From Rhizodiscina lignyota (Eukaryota > Ascomycota > Dothideomycetes > Aulographales > Rhizodiscinaceae): a stretch of 64,000 nucleotides of DNA. The stretch's first letter is position 1, and each line of letters opens with the position of its first letter. Location: positions 2,790,001 through 2,854,000 of the forward strand of contig ML978123.1 in the NCBI GenBank assembly GCA_010015805.1. Reading direction: 5' to 3'. The translations under genes and the position numbers were made by a program. Shown piece by piece: positions 35,464 through 45,534 of the stretch. The notes beneath the pieces were generated by a model. It was given only the letters and a program-made list of their open reading frames with translations, was not told the origin of the DNA and ran no database searches.

Positions 35464-36087
35464 TTATTTCATCTTAGACTTACACGCTGGAATGATGATC
35501 CAGAAAGCATTCATGCCCATAAAGTAGCCCCAGAAATACAAGGCTTCCGGCCGCGAATACTCCACACTCTTTTCCGCGTGCTCCACTAGCACCGTAGCGA
35601 AATACAAAAGGTCGCCATAGAACTGCCCCACGCTCACGAGCATTTGCAGTGGATGCCTCCACGGGCTGTTTATAAGAATGAACCATGCCTCTACAAGGCA
35701 GAGTGGGCCCCAAGCGAAAGCCGTCACGGTCTCCATGCTCACAATGAAACTATCACCGGTCATGTACCGCGAGTCACACTTGGAATACTCTTTCCATCCT
35801 TGGCCAAGGTAATCGGTCAGAGTGGGCATGCGGGTGTGGTTGACAGAGAAGTAGCCTTCGATGATCAAGTGGATGAAGCCCGACAGCACGAACCAGATTA
35901 ACAAAGCCTGATCACGCCGAGAGAGATGTGGGTTCAGAGATTGGTTGAGCTGTCGAGTGAGGGTGAAAAGAGTAACGAGACAGCCGCCGAAGACGCCAAA
36001 AATGGCAGACATGGACCAGTCGTTGGCAATGTATCCGGTGAGCGAGGTGCCCAAAGGATAGAAGGGGTGGTGAGGAACGGAGTCCAT
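35464..36087 (-). CDS. EBP-family (EXPERA) sterol delta8-isomerase-like protein
   Basis: A single exon of 207 aa starting at ATG 36087; the frame extends to 36141 only through a TTG. Four to five hydrophobic segments are visible. The family hallmarks are the His and Glu in GFIHLIIEGYF, WKEYSKCDSRYMTGD after the second segment, and FAWGPLCLVEAWFILINSPWRH. Emopamil-binding-protein relatives isomerise the sterol C8 double bond in the ER membrane. Most ascomycetes use the unrelated Erg2 for that step, so this may be an additional or differently specialised isomerase. It is divergent from hymA, with 673 bp between starts. Confidence 0.85.
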   Translation of the reverse strand: MDSVPHHPFYPLGTSLTGYIANDWSMSAIFGVFGGCLVTLFTLTRQLNQSLNPHLSRRDQALLIWFVLSGFIHLIIEGYFSVNHTRMPTLTDYLGQGWKEYSKCDSRYMTGDSFIVSMETVTAFAWGPLCLVEAWFILINSPWRHPLQMLVSVGQFYGDLLYFATVLVEHAEKSVEYSRPEALYFWGYFMGMNAFWIIIPACKSKMK

Positions 36088-36760
36088 GATTATTGTGTCC
36101 AAGATGTACCAACAGAATCTAGAGGCAATGGAGAGAGACAAGCGGACTTTGTGGTTCAGAGAGACGTGGGAAATATCATCTCAATGGTGAGACGGAGTGG
36201 AATTTGATACATAAGTAGAGTACAGGCTCGGAAGCGGAAAGTCGCTCTGCTGCATGTCCCCTGCATCGTACGAGCATACCTGCATGCATCGTAACGGCAG
36301 ATCGGACACATTTACTACATCATTTTCATCTTTAATTAATATCTATCCAAGTGCCTTAAAGGCCTGTATGACACCTCGGAAAATCCTCGTATCCTCGCGT
36401 TATATCAGGAACACGATGCTTTGCTTCCGTGTGCAACGACAACCGAACGCTGTTGCCCGGAACAGGGGTACCCACGCCTCGTCGCGGGGCAGCCCTGGCC
36501 GCTCATTGGAGCGCGGACTCTCACAACATCGACAACCTCAGCTTCAAGCTCTCAGGGACAACTCATCTCTCAGTGTTGCGATGAAACCCGGCGTGCCTCT
36601 CACGCTCGATTTGGACGCGAGAGGCGCTTTCCACACCTTGTCCTCCTCCTCCCACAGCTCTTAGCTTCACATTTTCCACCTCGACTCTCCTGCGACAGTC
36701 TTGTCCCTCGTCGAACAGGATAGAGCGCACCTCTGTACCTGAGACCAGCCGAGCGTCAAG
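36088..36760. promoter_or_regulatory. Shared divergent promoter of the EBP-like gene and hymA
   Basis: 673 bp between two start codons facing away from each other. A minus-strand frame inside hymA's leader has no motif. A pyrimidine-rich tract precedes the hymA start (about 36640-36720), common in fungal promoters. No specific operator is claimed. Confidence 0.4.
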
Positions 36761-38150
36761 ATGGCGTTCCTTTTCCGCAATAAGACCAACTCTCCTCCAC
36801 AACTGGCAAAGCATTTGAGCGAGTCTTTGCAAAAGCTGCTAGCAGAGGAGCAGCCTTCACAAAAGGTTCAACTGCACCTTGCTGATCATCCCGTCCGTCA
36901 AGATGGTCTGACTGATAGCTACAGGCTAACGAATTGTGCGCCAATTATCTATCTCAGATGAAGATATTGATGCAAGGGACACCAGGTTGGTTATAAATGA
37001 TCCATGCTTCTCGACTAGATACTTACTTTATTTCAGAAATACAAGTCGAGCCGGAGCAAGTCTTCCAGTGTATCCAAGCGCTTGTACAAGAAAACCTCAT
37101 CCGTACTCTCGCCAGAAACATCCACCGCCTCCCTTTCGAAGCGCGTAAAGACACTCAGTTCATCTTCGGCACCGCCTTCCGCTACAAGCACCCTGGCAGC
37201 GTCACACCAGAGCCTGATGTCCTCCGCTTCATCCTGGAGCAACAACCCGATGTAATAATTGCTCTCTGCAATGGGTATATGCATCGCGAGAGTGCGTCGC
37301 CATGCGGAAGCATACTTCGGGAAGCTCTTAAGCACGAGGCGGTCGCTCATCTGATATTGTACGATGGACAAGCAGAGGACGAGCGCATGCTGAATCTAAG
37401 TTCCGAGGTGACGAGTGAGCCAGCAAAGAGGAACGGAGTGTTCTGGAGATTCTTTGATTGGATTGATAAGAGCGCATTCGAAATAAGTTCAGATGCGTTC
37501 AATACCTTCAGAGTAGGCGCATGTCCGGACGTGGCCCTTTGCAGAGAACTGACACACATAGGATATCCTCACGAAGCATAGAGACCTCGTTCTGGAATTT
37601 CTCGACTTGAACTTTGATGACTTTTTCCGGACATACCATTACAAACTCATCGCATCTGACAACTATGTTACTAAGCGCCAGTCTATCAAGCTGCTCGGAG
37701 AAATTCTACTCGAGCGCGCCTACTACAAGATCATGTCGCGCTATGTCGCCGAACCTGAGCACCTCAAGATCATCATGAATCTCATGCGCGACAAGGCGGG
37801 AATGATCAAGTTCGAATCGTTTCACGTGTTTAAAGTAAGCCGGATTTCTTCATCTTATCCCTTCTCTTGATTAAATTGATATTTGGCATCATCTTACCAC
37901 GTTATAGATCTTCGTTGCGAATCCAAAAAAGTCTGTTGGAGTCCAAAAGATCCTGATACTCAACCGCCAGGCGCTCTTGAAGTATCTAACTACCTTTTGC
38001 GAGGACAAGAACGAGGACGTCCAGTTTACGGATGAGAAAGGATACCTGATACAACAACTGCGAAATATGCCAGAGCGGCCGGTACCGCCTCCCACGCCGG
38101 CACCTTCGGCAGCCCCAGCAGCTCCCGCTCCTCAGGCTGTCCAAAGATGA
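36761..38150 (+). CDS. hymA: HymA/Mo25-like scaffold protein
   Basis: Five exons (36761-36865, 36925-36985, 37037-37512, 37562-37834, 37908-38150) join in phase to 385 aa. The first donor is a weak GTTCAA, but the join restores the family sequence SQMKILMQGT. Mo25 signatures run the full length: ENLIRTLARNIHRLPFEARK, NGVFWRFFDWIDKSAFEI, DAFNTFRDILTKHRDLV, NYVTKRQSIKLLGEILLER, MIKFESFHVFKIFVANPKKS and LRNMPERP. Mo25 proteins are helical-repeat scaffolds that activate GCK/STE20-type kinases in the morphogenesis (RAM/MOR) pathway. Aspergillus hymA is needed for conidiophore development. The C-terminus ends in a Pro/Ala-rich tail. Confidence 0.96.
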
Positions 38151-38439
38151 GGCGAGTGGATTTCATCTTGCATATGGAGCATGGGAGTTTGAAGAAGGGC
38201 TCCAACGAAAGCATGAGTCGGCGTTATAGCTCTCAATGGTGAGGCTTGATTACACATATGATTACACAGCGATTGCAGCATACTTTGTCGACTCTTAGCA
38301 ATTTCAATATGGAAGACACGAGAATCAAGAGGGTTTCAAAAATACCCATTACCCCTGGATATATGCCACATCTCTTCTCAAGTTCCAACGTTGATTTCGC
38401 TCTTTTCATTGCCTTGCTTCTCGTCATAGACTCGTCCGC

Positions 38440-39320
38440 TCCTTATCTCTTCTCAAGGATGACGAAGTAGCTGACTGCCGGGCAAGCTGTAACGCCAAAA
38501 GGCGACCAGTTCTTTCACTTCAAGATACACAAGACGATTCCTGAAAGCTCAATTATACGTCCTTTGGAGTATATATCTCCAACTTGTACGGGCAGATTGA
38601 GTCTTCCTTTCGTGTAGTACACTTCTCCGGTTCCCAAGTTGCGTGTAGCCGTCGAACTTCAACTCGATTTTAAGTAGGTGCTCAAATTGTTACTTACACA
38701 CATAGATCGAATATTGCTCCGTGTCTTATCCCTTCTCGAGGACGACAGAACCCTTGGCCACCAGCCAAGCTGTAATGCCCAAGGTCGAGCAGTTCCTGCA
38801 CTTCAAGGCACGTGATAGTATATCTGAAAGCTTGGTCATACGTTCTTTAGAGTGCATAGCTTCAACTTGTACATGCAAGTTGAGTATTGCTTTGGTTCAA
38901 TACACTTATCAGACTCTCAGCTTGCGTGTGGTTGTCGAGCTTCAATTCGGTTGTATGCAGGCGTTCAAGTTACACTATACACACATGTCGAGTATTACAT
39001 TCATTTAATACGCTTCTCCGATTCCTAGCTTGCCTGTAGGCGTCGAGCTTCAATTCGACTTTATGCAGGTACTCAACTTATTACTTACACACATAGATCG
39101 AGTATAGCCACGTTGTCTTTCTTGAGCGAGCTCTCCATTGGTCCACAGGTTTCTGCCTTGTCGGTGCGCAGCTCTCAATCCATCTCGGACATATGGAGAC
39201 ACAGAATAGCTGGTCGTCGGGCAAACTGTAATGGCAAAGGATGAGCAATTATTGTACTTCAAGGTACGCGAGACTATCTCTGAAAGCCCAGTTACATGTT
39301 CTTCGGAGTAGCTGTACAAA
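38440..39320. repeat. Degenerate tandem array, ~283-bp unit
   Basis: Two unit types alternate. One starts CTCAAGGATGACGAAG (38452) and CTCGAGGACGACAG (38735), then in both copies reads CAAGCTGTAA, CACTTCAAG and CTGAAAGC; a third, poorer copy is near 39200-39310. The other holds ACACTT-TC, TTGCGTGT, GTCGA-CTTCAA-TCG and ACACACA near 38617, 38901 and 39005. The spacing gives a period of 281-284 bp. The first unit matches the end of the MITE at 46219-46506 in the opposite orientation, so the array probably grew from such an element. Confidence 0.6.
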
Positions 39321-39442
39321 TAGTACACCGATGAAAGATCTGTATGCTTTGTTGGTTGCACAGGCTACACGCTGTTGCTGTGCAGTGTCTCGGAAACTAC
39401 GGCCAACTCTTTTGGCACTCTCGAGCTCTTATATAATCCCAA

Positions 39443-39712
39443 TTAACTGAAGGAGGACTGTAATGATGAGTTTTGGTCGTAAAAGCGAATGAGAGCACCT
39501 CCGAAAGCTCCGTTTAATATGTTCCACACAGTATGTAGTAACAAGGTGCAGTTTCTGCGTGTGTGGCCTGTATTGACTGACGAGTTTGTACATCCATCAT
39601 ACAGGCAGTCCCGTATGCTGTAGGTATTAGTTGTTTGGCCCCCTGACCGGATATAGCGCCAACATGTCTGCCTCGGTGCTCGTTCTCCTGAGGGTGACAA
39701 ATAGCTATCCTT
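39443..39712. mobile_element. Degenerate MITE relative of copies A and B
   Basis: Blocks such as GAGAGCACCTCCGAAAGCTC and TTTAATAT align with the interior of the elements at 7588 and 14361. A GGGTGACAAATAG terminus occurs at about 39693-39705, but its orientation does not pair cleanly with the left end, so this may be two overlapping remnants. No ORF. Confidence 0.45.
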
Positions 39713-39962
39713 GATGAAAGTCAGAAGTGTGTAGTGTAAATAGGGACATACTCTCCAAGCGAAATGCGTGGCTTACTACAAGTTCAGTGTAATGTACACC
39801 AGCTGTTGTTTGTTAAGATTGCATGACTTCACTAAGCAAAAGTGGTCTTAATAAAAGAGTATACGTCTCAGCGGTTGGACGGACAAAGAGAAATAAACAT
39901 TTCTACGTAAGGGTATCATGCTGCACCGAATCCTCAGCCGGCCTCTCCTCGATCGGTTCCCT

Positions 39963-40033
39963 GTGGGATATCCACCGATCGAGGGCTTCCAGCCAATAAA
40001 GGCTGATCTCCACTCAATCAATGGATATCCCAC
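39963..40033. repeat. 12-bp perfect inverted repeat
   Basis: GTGGGATATCCA (39963-39974) and TGGATATCCCAC (40022-40033) are exact reverse complements separated by 47 nt. The direct repeat CTTCCAGCC occurs inside the spacer and again just after the second arm. It sits about 100 bp beyond the stop of the basic protein gene and may be a folded 3' element or a remnant end of a small transposon. Confidence 0.45.
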
Positions 40034-40089
40034 ATATGTAGAACCGACGAAGAGCTTCCAGCCGAGTATTCGGTGCCAAACTTTTGTAA

Positions 40090-40126
40090 AAAGCAAACAA
40101 ACAAACAAAACAAAACAAAACAAACG
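40090..40126. repeat. (CAAA)n/(CAAAA)n microsatellite
   Basis: Alternating CAAA and CAAAA units directly abut the stop codon of the minus-strand basic protein gene, so the transcript has a TTTG/TTTTG-rich start to its 3' UTR. Confidence 0.7.
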
Positions 40127-40127
40127 C

Positions 40128-41045
40128 TCAATCGTCCCCAACCACGCGCCAACCCACCGCCACACGATATCCGTTGTCCGTCGGAATCGCGGCGCGTGCA
40201 TTCCGACCCAAAGTCTCCTTCACCGGGCACTTCTTGCTGCCCTTCTTCTTCTTCTCTCCGCCGCCGGGAACCTCCCCCTTCTCCATCTTCTCCGCCTCCG
40301 CCAACTCTCCAACCGCCAGGTTCTCCTCCTCCCCCTTGCCAAACACCACGTCCTTGCCGGTGATGGCCTTGATGAGGTCGCTCTTGAGAGAGCTCTCCAT
40401 CGGCCCTCGAATCTCCGCGCGATCGGCCTTCAGCCCCTTGAGAGCGCCCACCACGGCTTTCTCGGACTTGTGGACCTTGAGCTCGAGGGCATCAAGGTCG
40501 ATGTCTTTCTTGTCGCGACCGCGGGCGAACTTGTGGAGTTCCCTGTTCAGAGGCACCGTACTCGGACGGCCCTCCTCCACAGGCAACTCCGAGGCTGAGA
40601 CCGGGTTGATGAGGACGTGGTTGTTCCTCGTGAACAGGTAGCGACCTGTCACCGCAATTCGGACTTCCTTGAGTGGCATGCGAGCCATGATTCCGAGCGA
40701 AACGGTCAAGGAGTCGTCGATTTCGTCGGTGAGCTGCTCCTCCTGCAGCTCGAGGAACACCTTGCGGATGTTCGGGAGGTACTTCTTCCTCCACGCCTTC
40801 ATCGCCGTAAGCTTGCGAAGCTTACACGGGCCATCTGCTCCAGCGACGTGGAGCGTGTCGGCAGGCGCGGCTGCCGGCAGCTCGACCTTCTTGCGCTTCG
40901 TTGCTCTTGGGGGTGGAGCGGGTGCCGGTGCGACGGCGGGATCTTCTCTCTTCCGCTTGCGAGCGGCCTCAGGTGCTGGGTGGTCAAGCTTCTTTCGCTT
41001 GGCTGCCCCTGCAGCTGGTGCTGGTGCTGCTCGCTTTGCTGGCAT
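40128..41045 (-). CDS. Basic, lysine-rich putative nuclear protein, 305 aa
   Basis: Single exon from ATG 41045 (the frame is open further upstream only through simple-sequence leader). The first 60 residues carry three repeats of an Ala/Pro spacer with a basic cluster: AAKRKKLDHPAPE, RKRKREDP and ATKRKKVELP. Each is a likely nuclear localisation signal. The middle part is a mixed helical/strand region (LTDEIDDSLTVSLGIMARMP) and the C-terminus is Lys/Glu/Gly-rich (GGGEKKKKGSKKC). I do not recognise the family. The high GC of this gene contrasts with the AT-rich repeats on both sides. It could be a lineage-specific chromatin-associated protein. Confidence 0.6.
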   Translation of the reverse strand: MPAKRAAPAPAAGAAKRKKLDHPAPEAARKRKREDPAVAPAPAPPPRATKRKKVELPAAAPADTLHVAGADGPCKLRKLTAMKAWRKKYLPNIRKVFLELQEEQLTDEIDDSLTVSLGIMARMPLKEVRIAVTGRYLFTRNNHVLINPVSASELPVEEGRPSTVPLNRELHKFARGRDKKDIDLDALELKVHKSEKAVVGALKGLKADRAEIRGPMESSLKSDLIKAITGKDVVFGKGEEENLAVGELAEAEKMEKGEVPGGGEKKKKGSKKCPVKETLGRNARAAIPTDNGYRVAVGWRVVGDD

Positions 41046-41056
41046 TTTGATGATGC

Positions 41057-41125
41057 CGGTGGTGGTGGTGGTGGTGGTGGTGTGTGTGAGAGAGGGTGAG
41101 AGAGTGAGAGAGAGAAAGAGGGTGA
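41057..41125. repeat. (GGT)n-(GT)n-(GA)n compound microsatellite in the leader of the basic protein gene
   Basis: Runs of GGT, then GTGTGT, then GAGAGA lie 12-80 bp upstream of ATG 41045. On the coding strand this is a CT/AC/ACC-rich leader. Confidence 0.75.
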
Positions 41126-41403
41126 GGTTGAAGGTTGAGGGTTGGTGGTGGAGGTTGGGTGTTGTGAGCTTGGAAGAATTCAAATGTGCGTCGAGGGTGG
41201 TGAAGTAAACAATGAGCGGCATCTGCCTTCGCTTACCTGCGAACTCGGAACTCAATAGCGGGTGTTGGCTATTCAATGTGTTACAGTTAAGCGAACACGG
41301 AAACGCGGGAAGAGCCGCTGAGCGCGGTCAGGGAGTGGATGTGTTATTGTTGTGGTAGAATAGGGGAATCGATCCTCAGCACTTGTTCGCGTTAAGGACG
41401 ATG

Positions 41404-41678
41404 AGATTACAACGAAAATACAACTGGTACTCAGGTTATGCTGGCTTTCCGTGAGCTGAGCTTGCTACCGCACCAGGATCGATGTTCAGCGCTTGCACGC
41501 CTTCCGGATGGCCAGCTTGCTACTACAGCAGGATCGATGTTCAGCGTCTGATCGCCCTCCGGAGGACCAGCTTTCGACGACAACGAAACCGATGCTCAAG
41601 GCTAACGCGCTCTTACAAAACGGAGCTTCCAACAATAATAAAATCAATGCTCAGCGCACACGCACTTCCAGGGAGATG
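41404..41678. repeat. 55-bp minisatellite, five units
   Basis: Units start at 41404, 41459, 41514, 41569 and 41624, an exact 55-bp period. Units 2 and 3 share AGCTTGCTAC, CAGGATCGATGTTCAGCG and TCCGGA. Units 4 and 5 keep AGCTT, the ATGCTCA core and the same spacing but have diverged. A weaker unit may precede at 41349. Confidence 0.75.
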
Positions 41679-41679
41679 A

Positions 41680-44050
41680 GATTCTGACATAAATAAAATG
41701 TACGATCTTCCAGTATCACCAGTTGTAACGTCACCGGTCGCGCGAGTGTGGTTTCGATCCCAGTCAATACAAGCCTTCAGGTCATTGCTCAATGGCGCCA
41801 GCGAGCCGAAACAGACTTCTCTTTCTGGTGCAACTATGTGATCCAAGCGGATTGAATAGAGATTCGATGAGAAGGTGACTCTGATGGGAGATCGAAGTAT
41901 GTTCTGCATTTCGTCCTAAAAAGCTCCGTTTGCCGGACAATGTCAGGAGGCGTCTCCACGAAGAGAGCCAATACGAGAGACATCATTGATTTAAAACTCA
42001 ATGAGAGAGTGATAGTAGAGTGATAGAAGCTTTAACAGCGTCTCAGTCTATAGAAAGAGCGGTCGTCTGGGTTTAGACATGCGAAGTTGCGTCTGAGAGA
42101 AGGACGAATAGACTGTTTGTACTCTAGGTGTCCATAGCAATGCATAAAAGAATATCGTCTTTAAGATATGGTGAATCAAAAGCCAGCAATAAAATTATCC
42201 CGCAATATGTAGCAAATTTGCAGTTGCATGCTTCACATGGCCGGATCTGAAGTCGATGGACGGGACGGCAGAAGCCGACCCTCAGCGTAAGAAGTCTTGG
42301 GGCTGAAATCTGTAGATGCTGGGCCTGGTAAGAATGGGCGACCGCCTTATCAAGATATTGAAATTAAATTCGAGTGGTATTCTCTTGCATTTTGTATTCA
42401 AATTCCAGAGAAACATGTGTGACAGCTGTGCGAGAGCCGTCAGTTCCGATTTCGTTGGGGTGCCCCCCTTTTTCGCAGGGATATAGCGTTGAGACCTCGC
42501 TCCGCTTTGACAAATATATACATTAATCAAATTTCAGTCGCCAACAATTTGGGCGTGTGGTTTAGGTAAAACCTCTGATACCTTTATTATTCGACCAACA
42601 AATTAATTCTCTACAGTGGTATAATACGTAAAAAACCCTGTTCAATCCTCGAGTTCAGCAAAATCTAACCTCAAAACAGCTCTTTAGCATAGAGGTGGTG
42701 TAAGTTTGCGCTCTAATCATGTCTAGTAATTTATTACTAACCATACTTACAGCCTGGGTGTATGTTCCCTTATCAATCCGATCATTTCAACTTCTAATAA
42801 TATCAACAGTCGATTCCCAGCACGTCCATCACATTTTTTTTTGACAAATTTTTTCCCTCACTACTCTTGCTTTATTTTACTAGAGTCGTCACCAAAGCTA
42901 TGAAGTGAGATATAATTCTAATTAAGGTCACTATGGTGACCAACTTTTGATCCTCGGCTGCATGTAGCAGCTTAATTTTCAACTTTCATATGCGTGGAGA
43001 GGCCGCTGATATCGATACAGAGAGCTGAATGGAGATTTATCATTCAAGCAGGCCTACTTCTAATCCCATTTTTGTTTATATACCTTATGTGCACACGGCC
43101 TCGGATGCAAAGGAGTTTGATTCAATGTCACGTGGCGTTGCTTAGTACCAATTATGTGCCACATCCAACACTTGCGATCCTGACCTCCATCAACCCGCCA
43201 CCAACTTTTCGCATCCAGAATGGGAACAAGCGCTTTGCGTTAAGTTACCGATTTCGTCATACAGCAATAGCGGCCTGTTCAACTCCGATCTCTCGCTGTT
43301 AAACCAATTCCAAGCACCTTTTTGAGCATGATCGACACGCCAACTCCGTCGCGCCTTGAACGCCACGCTTGCGTTGTGTTTCCTCAGATCCCCCAAATCC
43401 ACCAAGAAAAATTCGAAACTCCAAATTTCAATGTTGACATACATAGTGTACACAAGCAGTCCCAGCTCCAACGAATAGTGTCCCACGGAAAGGAGACAGT
43501 CAAACAAGTGCGAAATGGTGAGGGCTCATCTTAGCTTCCCCGCTGCTCGAGCGGGTACTAGTCTCCGGCACCGTGCGTGAAATCGCTAGAGGTGATGAGG
43601 TTTTGCCGGAGTAGTAAGTCGGTAGGTTGAGGTGGTGTATGATTGCTGTTGTGGCGTCTTGAAAATTCAAGCCCAGATGCTTTCTATCACGTGAGTTTAA
43701 TATCGATAAGAAATAGGGCTGTGTTCGCTTGGCAGGACTAGCAGGGTTGGACGTTGAGAAGGGGCTGGGGCTGGGGTTCATTACCTCAGCAACTTTCAGT
43801 TCCTCCTTCTTGACACGTTCCTGACGTCCACAACGCGTTTCGACGACCGTCACATCGCCGCCCCGTTCCTCGCCCTTCCCTCGATCTGTTAACCGCTATG
43901 AAGCTGATACGTTCTGGCGACGACTCTGAAACTTGCTCGTTTGCGTCGTTTGTGTCATTTGCTAAGGGACAGTGCCAGAGAAGAGCGCGGCGGCGGGGCG
44001 ATGGCAGTACTATATGGTCGAACAGGAAGAGACGTTCATATCTGGTCAAG
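41680..44050. other. AT-rich intergenic DNA, no convincing gene
   Basis: Between the minisatellites. Poly-T tracts at about 42834-42853 and frequent TpA steps suggest decayed repeat sequence. Minus-strand frames at 43190-43507 and 43500-43853 (117 aa, Ser/Pro-rich start) have no motif and no neighbour support. Confidence 0.45.
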
Positions 44051-44055
44051 AGACG

Positions 44056-44279
44056 GATGAAGCCAGACTCTGGAGCAGGAGGTTCTGAATGCTCGAGTCG
44101 GAAGCAGGATGTTCTGAATGCTTGAATCCGATGCAGAAGATTCTGGTGGATACCGGGTTCCGGAGCAGGATGTTCTGAACGCTTGAATCCAGAGCAGGAG
44201 AACAGGAAGGCTCTGATCGAATCCAGAATCTGGAGCAAGAGAGCAAGAGGGTTCTGATCGAATCCAGAATCCAGAGCAA
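44056..44279. repeat. ~30-bp minisatellite
   Basis: Recurring GGAGCAGGA-GTTCTGAA-GCTTGAATCC blocks, about seven degenerate copies, with the last units reading TCTGATCGAATCCAGAATC twice. It falls in an open minus-strand frame only because the unit is free of stops. I do not call a protein. Confidence 0.65.
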
Positions 44280-44289
44280 TTAGAAGCAA

Positions 44290-45010
44290 AGTCGGTAGCC
44301 TTTTTTTTTCCTTTTTCCCTTTTTCTTCTTTCTTTTTAAATAAAATATTTTCGAGAAAGTGATGGTTGCACTAAATCCCAGTTAGGCATTAACGGAAGGA
44401 AAGTCTTCCATCAGTAGCTCTTAGGCCTTTAGATACTCACTTACATTTAACACTCAGAGCTCTCCTTCTCCTTCTTCTTCTGAGGCTTTAGAGGGGCTAT
44501 ATTGACATGGCCATTAGATATGAATTCAACTCGTACCGACTACGAAGCAACCGGGCTGAAGTAGAAAACTCAAGTTGTGATACGACAAACTGAAAATTAA
44601 ACTCTCGAAAAGTGATCCTATTACGAAAAGCTTATTTTATTCTTCCTCCTTCTATTCCTTTCCCTTCTCTTCGTCCTCCTTCTCCGCCCCCGCCTTCTAC
44701 TTTTCCTTCTTAGCTACGAAGGAGCTAGTTTCCTACAAGTGAATAGTATAGAGAGCTACTCTATTATAGTTACCTTTAGCACTTCTAAGAAGCTTCTATA
44801 TATTAGTAAGTTTGTATTCGAGGTTATTTAGAAGTAGTTTATTAAGCCTGTCTTAGAAGATTTACTTCTTATTATCCCGGAAAAAAGATACTATTATAAG
44901 TCTTATACCCTTACTAGACACGAGGTCCTTCGTATCGTCCCTACCCACTTAGCTATATAGGAGACTGTCGGCGGAGCGTGCGTCGGCGTAGCAGTAGTAG
45001 TAGCAGGGAT
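44290..45010. repeat. TpA-rich, CpA-poor tract, probable RIP-mutated repeat relic
   Basis: After a poly-pyrimidine run at 44302-44340 the sequence becomes rich in TA steps and poor in CA/TG (for example ATATATTAGTAAG, ATTATAAGTCTTATA), most clearly between 44740 and 44960. That skew is the footprint of repeat-induced point mutation (CpA to TpA). The original element cannot be identified. The tract is bounded on the right by a short GTAGTAGTAG repeat. Confidence 0.5.
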
Positions 45011-45129
45011 TATAGGCGATTGTTAGGGGAAATGGAGCTCTAGTATACGTAAACATTCACTATGCTAATTCATATATAATTGACCAAGACTTATATAACG
45101 GACGACATTACGTCGCTCGCTTACTTACT

Positions 45130-45261
45130 AACATTAGGAATTGGGCAGAGGTCGCTATGGAAGATTTCCAATGAAGCTGTATTATTCAGAGACACAAGAT
45201 AGTGCTGTGGATTCTTAGATTCCCCAAGTCTCCTCTACAGCTTACTCACATTCACACCGAG
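45130..45261. repeat. Left copy of ~132-bp direct repeat flanking the GIY-YIG locus
   Basis: Starts AACATTAGGAATTGGGCAGA and ends ATTCACACCGAG. The matching copy is at 49584-49716 in the same orientation, about 84% identical by eye. Most differences are C/T or G/A transitions. Confidence 0.7.
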
Positions 45262-45534
45262 ACGTGTCTTGCCGGCTTAACGCAATGCTTCCTACACGGT
45301 ACAGCAGATTCTGTGGCCGACGTGGCTCGCCATTCACTTCGGCCTTCCGGGCCAGCGATGAGGCATCTAGCAGTCTGACAGCATTCCTGATCTCTATTTA
45401 TTCTGAAGTCTCCCTGGGAGGCTTGCTGTGCTTTCCTATTTCCTCTGCATCTTCCAGACGTGTTAGCTTTCTCCTGGAACTCTGAAATCTCGTTCATCAG
45501 CATCTTTGTCCTTCGGACTTTCTGATTCCCTATC

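Noticed and set aside
41740-41790. tRNA-like TTCGATCCCAGTC stretch
   Set aside because: No matching acceptor stem, D-arm A-box or anticodon arm could be found around it.
43500-43853. 117-codon minus-strand frame, Ser/Pro-rich
   Set aside because: There is no homology signal, no splice context, and it lies in decayed intergenic DNA. It cannot be excluded but is not supported.
43786-44289. 167-codon minus-strand frame
   Set aside because: Most of it is the 30-bp minisatellite, whose period happens to be free of stops. The repeated residues reflect the repeat and not a protein.
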